From: GWB1-39-12 sp964435575
GTDB lineage: Bacteria > Patescibacteriota > Microgenomatia > UBA8517
Assembly: GCA_964435575.1 (NCBI GenBank)
Contig: CAYSZS010000036.1
Coordinates: 1 to 6,750, forward strand
Direction: 5' to 3'
DNA length: 6,750 bases
In this document: positions 5,047 to 6,750 of the stretch, in pieces
How the letters are laid out: each line of letters begins with the position of its first letter
Position numbering within the stretch: the first letter of the stretch is position 1
Translations under genes and position numbers: made by a program
The notes under the pieces: model-generated
What the model was told of the DNA's origin: nothing
Database searches by the model: none
Seen by the model: only the letters and a program-made list of their open reading frames with translations

Positions 5047-5967
5047 ATGTCCAAGCTAGTCTTAATTGATGGTAATGCGATTCTGCATCGTGCGTATCAT
5101 GCTTTACCTCCATTGACTACAAGAAGGGGTGAGCCGATTAATGCCGTTTATGGACTTGTAAGCATGCTTTTGAGAGTGATTCAGGACTTGAAACCTACCC
5201 ATATTGCAGTTTGTTTTGATAGGAAAGAACCTACCTTCAGGCACGAGACATACAAGGAATATCAGGCTCAAAGACCGGTTATCGATAAAGAGCTTTCAGG
5301 TCAATTTGAAAAAGCAAAAGAGACAATTAGTGCTATGAATATTCCGATTTTTGAAAAAGCTGGTTTCGAAGCAGACGATTTACTCGGCAGCATCGCCGAG
5401 CAAGCTCAAAGAACAAAGAATAAAGAACAAAGTAGAATTGACCAAGTTGTCATAGTTACAGGGGATAGGGATATTTTGCAGCTTGTTAATGAGAAAGTTA
5501 AAGTTTTTCTTCCCGTGCGTGGTTTATCGGAAGGAAAGCTGTTTGGGGTAGAGGAGGTTAAAGAAAAAATGGGAGTACTACCGTCACAAATTCCGGATTA
5601 TAAAGCGCTTGTCGGAGATCAATCGGATAATTATCCCGGGATTTCGGGAATCGGGCCCAAAACTGCAGAGAAATTATTGGATAAATATAAATCCTTTCCG
5701 GAAATTTATAAACATTTAGACGAAATTAACATCTCGACAAAAACAAAATTGGTAGAGAAAAAGGATGACGGAGAAATGTCTTACAGGCTTGCGAAAATCG
5801 TGACAGATGTTGAGTTAGAAAACGATATTGAACAAACAAACAGGTGGCAGATAGATAGTCAGCAAGTATTAGATTTATTTTATGAGTTTGGCTTCAAGAC
5901 TTTGGCCAAAAGAGTCAAAGAAGTCGGAAAATCCATTGTTTCAGAAAATCAAATGAAGCTTATATAA
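5047..5967 (+). CDS. Stand-alone 5'-3' exonuclease (DNA polymerase I N-terminal domain / FEN family)
   Basis: The 306-residue cytoplasmic metal-dependent nuclease probably removes RNA primers and 5' flaps in Okazaki fragment maturation and repair. All the family's acidic metal ligands are visible: D8 (LIDGN), D58 (CFDRK), E108-D110-D111 (FEADD), D140 and D142 (TGDRD), D191 and D194 (GDQSDN). The helical-arch basic stretch PTFRHETYKEYQAQRP (62-77) and the helix-hairpin-helix GISGIGPKTAEKLL (198-211) are also present. The protein ends about 15 residues after the exonuclease domain should end, and the next gene begins one base later, so no 3'-5' exonuclease or polymerase domain is attached. It therefore resembles a free polA 5' nuclease rather than full DNA polymerase I. 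Residues 121-129 (QRTKNKEQS) come from a 7-bp repeat array lying between EADD and TGDRD. A repeat-rich leader precedes the gene. Confidence 0.9.
   Translation: MSKLVLIDGNAILHRAYHALPPLTTRRGEPINAVYGLVSMLLRVIQDLKPTHIAVCFDRKEPTFRHETYKEYQAQRPVIDKELSGQFEKAKETISAMNIPIFEKAGFEADDLLGSIAEQAQRTKNKEQSRIDQVVIVTGDRDILQLVNEKVKVFLPVRGLSEGKLFGVEEVKEKMGVLPSQIPDYKALVGDQSDNYPGISGIGPKTAEKLLDKYKSFPEIYKHLDEINISTKTKLVEKKDDGEMSYRLAKIVTDVELENDIEQTNRWQIDSQQVLDLFYEFGFKTLAKRVKEVGKSIVSENQMKLI
5408..5435 (+). repeat. Heptanucleotide array inside the exonuclease gene
   Basis: Four consecutive 7-bp units read AAAGAAC, AAAGAAT, AAAGAAC and AAAGTAG. They are translated within QRTKNKEQSR (residues 121-130), a lysine-rich hydrophilic stretch between the alpha helix after EADD and the strand VVIVTGDRD. 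Compared with Taq polymerase, as I recall its sequence, about seven residues are extra here. The catalytic residues on both sides are intact, so the array appears tolerated. Confidence 0.75.
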
Positions 5968-5968
5968 A

Positions 5969-6750
5969 ATGAAAGTTGCTCTTGTACACGATTATCTGAA
6001 GGAGTATGGGGGAGCGGAGAGAGTATTGAAAACTTTGTCTAAAATGTACCCAGAAGCACCGATTTATACCGCTTTTTTGGTGAAAGGAAGTACAGCCGAA
6101 AAGGAGTTCAGGAATAAAGAAATTTATGAAAGTTGGCTTGCTCCATTACTCAAAATTTGGAAACTTTACAGCCCCTTGAGATTTCTAACTCCTTTAGTTT
6201 GGAGAAGTTTTGATTTATCGGAATACGATTTGGTTATCACATCATGCAGTTGGTATATAACCCGGGGGTTTAAAGTAGGACCTAAGACTAAAGTAATCGC
6301 TTATTGTCATACTCCCCCGCGCTGGCTTTATGGGTATGAGACTTCAGTTGGATTTACAAAATACTGGCCTGTAAAAGTATATTCTGCAATCGTCGGGCAT
6401 TTTATGAGAATGTACGATTTTGCATCAGCTCAAAAAGTAGATTATTGGATTGCTAACTCCAAGAATGTTCAAGACAGAATTAAAAAGTTTTATAGAAGGG
6501 ATTCTGTGGTGATTTACCCGCCCGTTGATGTAGAGAAAATTATAAAAGTCACAAGTAACAAGAAACAAGTAACAAGAAATAAAAACCAATACTTCCTGAT
6601 GGTTTCGAGGCTGGTTGGGGCGAAGGGTTTGGAAGAAGCAGCCAAAAGTTTCAGAAATCAGTCTAAGTACAAATTGAAAATTGTTGGGGAAGCACACGGA
6701 TTCTCTGAAGTTGAAAAGAGGCTAAAAAGATTATCAGGAGGTAATGTTGA
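5969..6750 (+). CDS. GT4-family glycosyltransferase, N-terminal part (partial)
   Basis: The 260 complete codons give the N-terminal Rossmann domain and the start of the C-terminal donor-binding domain of a GT-B retaining glycosyltransferase. MKVALVHDYLKEYGGAERVL (1-20) holds the family's N-terminal strand and GGAE loop. HTPPRWLYGYE (114-124), IANSKNVQDRIKKFYRR (161-177) and VIYPPVDVEK (181-190) are typical of bacterial GT4 mannosyl- or glucosyltransferases of surface polysaccharide synthesis. MVSRLVGAKGLEEAAKSF (211-228) corresponds to the usual 'GRL...KG...A...F' block, and KIVGEAHG (237-244) follows. The ExxxxxxxE donor motif lies past the window. It would use a nucleotide sugar at the inner face of the membrane. 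Residues 195-207 derive from a 7-bp repeat array placed exactly in the linker between the two domains. The start is one base after the exonuclease stop and lacks a Shine-Dalgarno site, so reading through from upstream is likely. Confidence 0.85.
   Translation, partial: MKVALVHDYLKEYGGAERVLKTLSKMYPEAPIYTAFLVKGSTAEKEFRNKEIYESWLAPLLKIWKLYSPLRFLTPLVWRSFDLSEYDLVITSCSWYITRGFKVGPKTKVIAYCHTPPRWLYGYETSVGFTKYWPVKVYSAIVGHFMRMYDFASAQKVDYWIANSKNVQDRIKKFYRRDSVVIYPPVDVEKIIKVTSNKKQVTRNKNQYFLMVSRLVGAKGLEEAAKSFRNQSKYKLKIVGEAHGFSEVEKRLKRLSGGNV
6544..6578 (+). repeat. Heptanucleotide array inside the GT4 gene
   Basis: Units of 7 bp read AAAAGTC, ACAAGTA, ACAAGAA, ACAAGTA and ACAAGAA, so the last four are also two perfect 14-bp copies (6551-6564, 6565-6578). 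The array is translated into KVTSNKKQVTRN (193-204), between the conserved blocks VIYPPVDVEK and YFLMVSRL. This is the interdomain linker of GT-B enzymes, where extra residues should be tolerated. Confidence 0.8.

Larger units (their letters stand above)
4931..5059 (+). pseudogene. Upstream ORF resembling the interrupted 5' end of the exonuclease gene
   Basis: A 42-codon ORF starts at ATG 4931 and ends at TAG 5057-5059, overlapping the exonuclease start (5047) by 13 bases in another frame. It begins MSKLILID (4931-4954), continues for 23 codons through the hairpin element, then reads GNA in the same frame (5024-5032) before diverging. The true gene begins MSKLVLIDGNA. If the 69 bases at 4955-5023 are removed, ten of the first eleven residues agree. 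The DNA differs at 9 of 24 positions over the first eight codons, mostly silently, so this is not a recent copy. It may be a remnant of an older or exchanged polA start carrying an in-frame insertion, or a leader ORF kept for regulation. No Shine-Dalgarno site precedes it; translation would have to be near-leaderless. Confidence 0.45.

Noticed and set aside
4931..5967. Translation from ATG 4931 into the exonuclease by ribosome hopping over the hairpin
   Set aside because: The upstream frame stays open through the hairpin and ends at 5059 in another frame, while the exonuclease has its own strong ribosome site and a complete N-terminus, so no bypass is needed.
6544..6578. CRISPR-like array
   Set aside because: Units are 7 bp and contiguous, without unique spacers, and lie in frame within a glycosyltransferase gene.
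6425..6697. Antisense ORF of 90 codons opposite the GT4 gene
   Set aside because: The + strand frame shows clear GT4 motifs across the same bases, and the antisense product has no recognisable features.
1..6750. tRNA, rRNA or transposase genes
   Set aside because: I looked on both strands and saw no cloverleaf, rRNA segment or transposase motif.

Overview
The window looks like a piece of a moderately AT-rich bacterial chromosome, with every gene on the + strand and packed tightly. I infer, at moderate confidence, a Candidate Phyla Radiation (Patescibacteria) genome, most likely Microgenomates-like. The reasons are short or overlapping gene junctions, few strong Shine-Dalgarno sites, small simple-sequence arrays between genes, and GC-rich palindromic repeats that sit in frame inside genes and are translated (for example the peptide PAFAKATAGK). 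TGA ends two genes at the expected family lengths (252-254 and 1689-1691), so the standard bacterial code applies. This argues against the UGA-recoding lineages Gracilibacteria and Absconditabacteria.

Layout: 1-254 is the 3' end of tryptophanyl-tRNA synthetase. A 30-bp gap made of a 7-bp repeat follows, then a multi-spanning GT39/PMT-like membrane glycosyltransferase (285-1691). It overlaps by one base a class I SAM methyltransferase (1691-2429) that is broken by a +1 frameshift at a run of eight T. Next come a small stand-alone tRNA-binding OB-fold protein (2445-2843) and the membrane AAA+ zinc protease FtsH (2887-4788). The only long non-coding stretch (4789-5046) holds AT-rich repeats in inverted orientation, a possible promoter, and a structured leader. 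After it come a stand-alone DNA polymerase I-type 5'-3' exonuclease (5047-5967) and, one base later, a GT4 glycosyltransferase that runs off the window (5969-6750).

Functionally this is a mixed housekeeping and cell-surface neighbourhood: translation (TrpRS, tRNA-binding protein), membrane protein quality control (FtsH), DNA replication and repair (exonuclease), and surface glycan synthesis (GT39-like enzyme, methyltransferase, GT4). No single pathway unites them.

Two things stand out. First, four of the seven genes (tRNA-binding protein, FtsH, exonuclease, GT4) carry short repeat-derived peptides placed between conserved blocks or in a terminal tail, and arrays with a 7-bp period recur both between and inside genes. 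Second, the leader of the exonuclease gene contains what looks like another copy of that gene's own 5' end. A 42-codon ORF reads MSKLILID, then about 23 codons forming a long imperfect hairpin, then GNA in the same frame; the real gene starts MSKLVLIDGNA. This suggests a remnant of an older polA start interrupted by a hairpin element, or a regulatory leader ORF that mimics the gene start.
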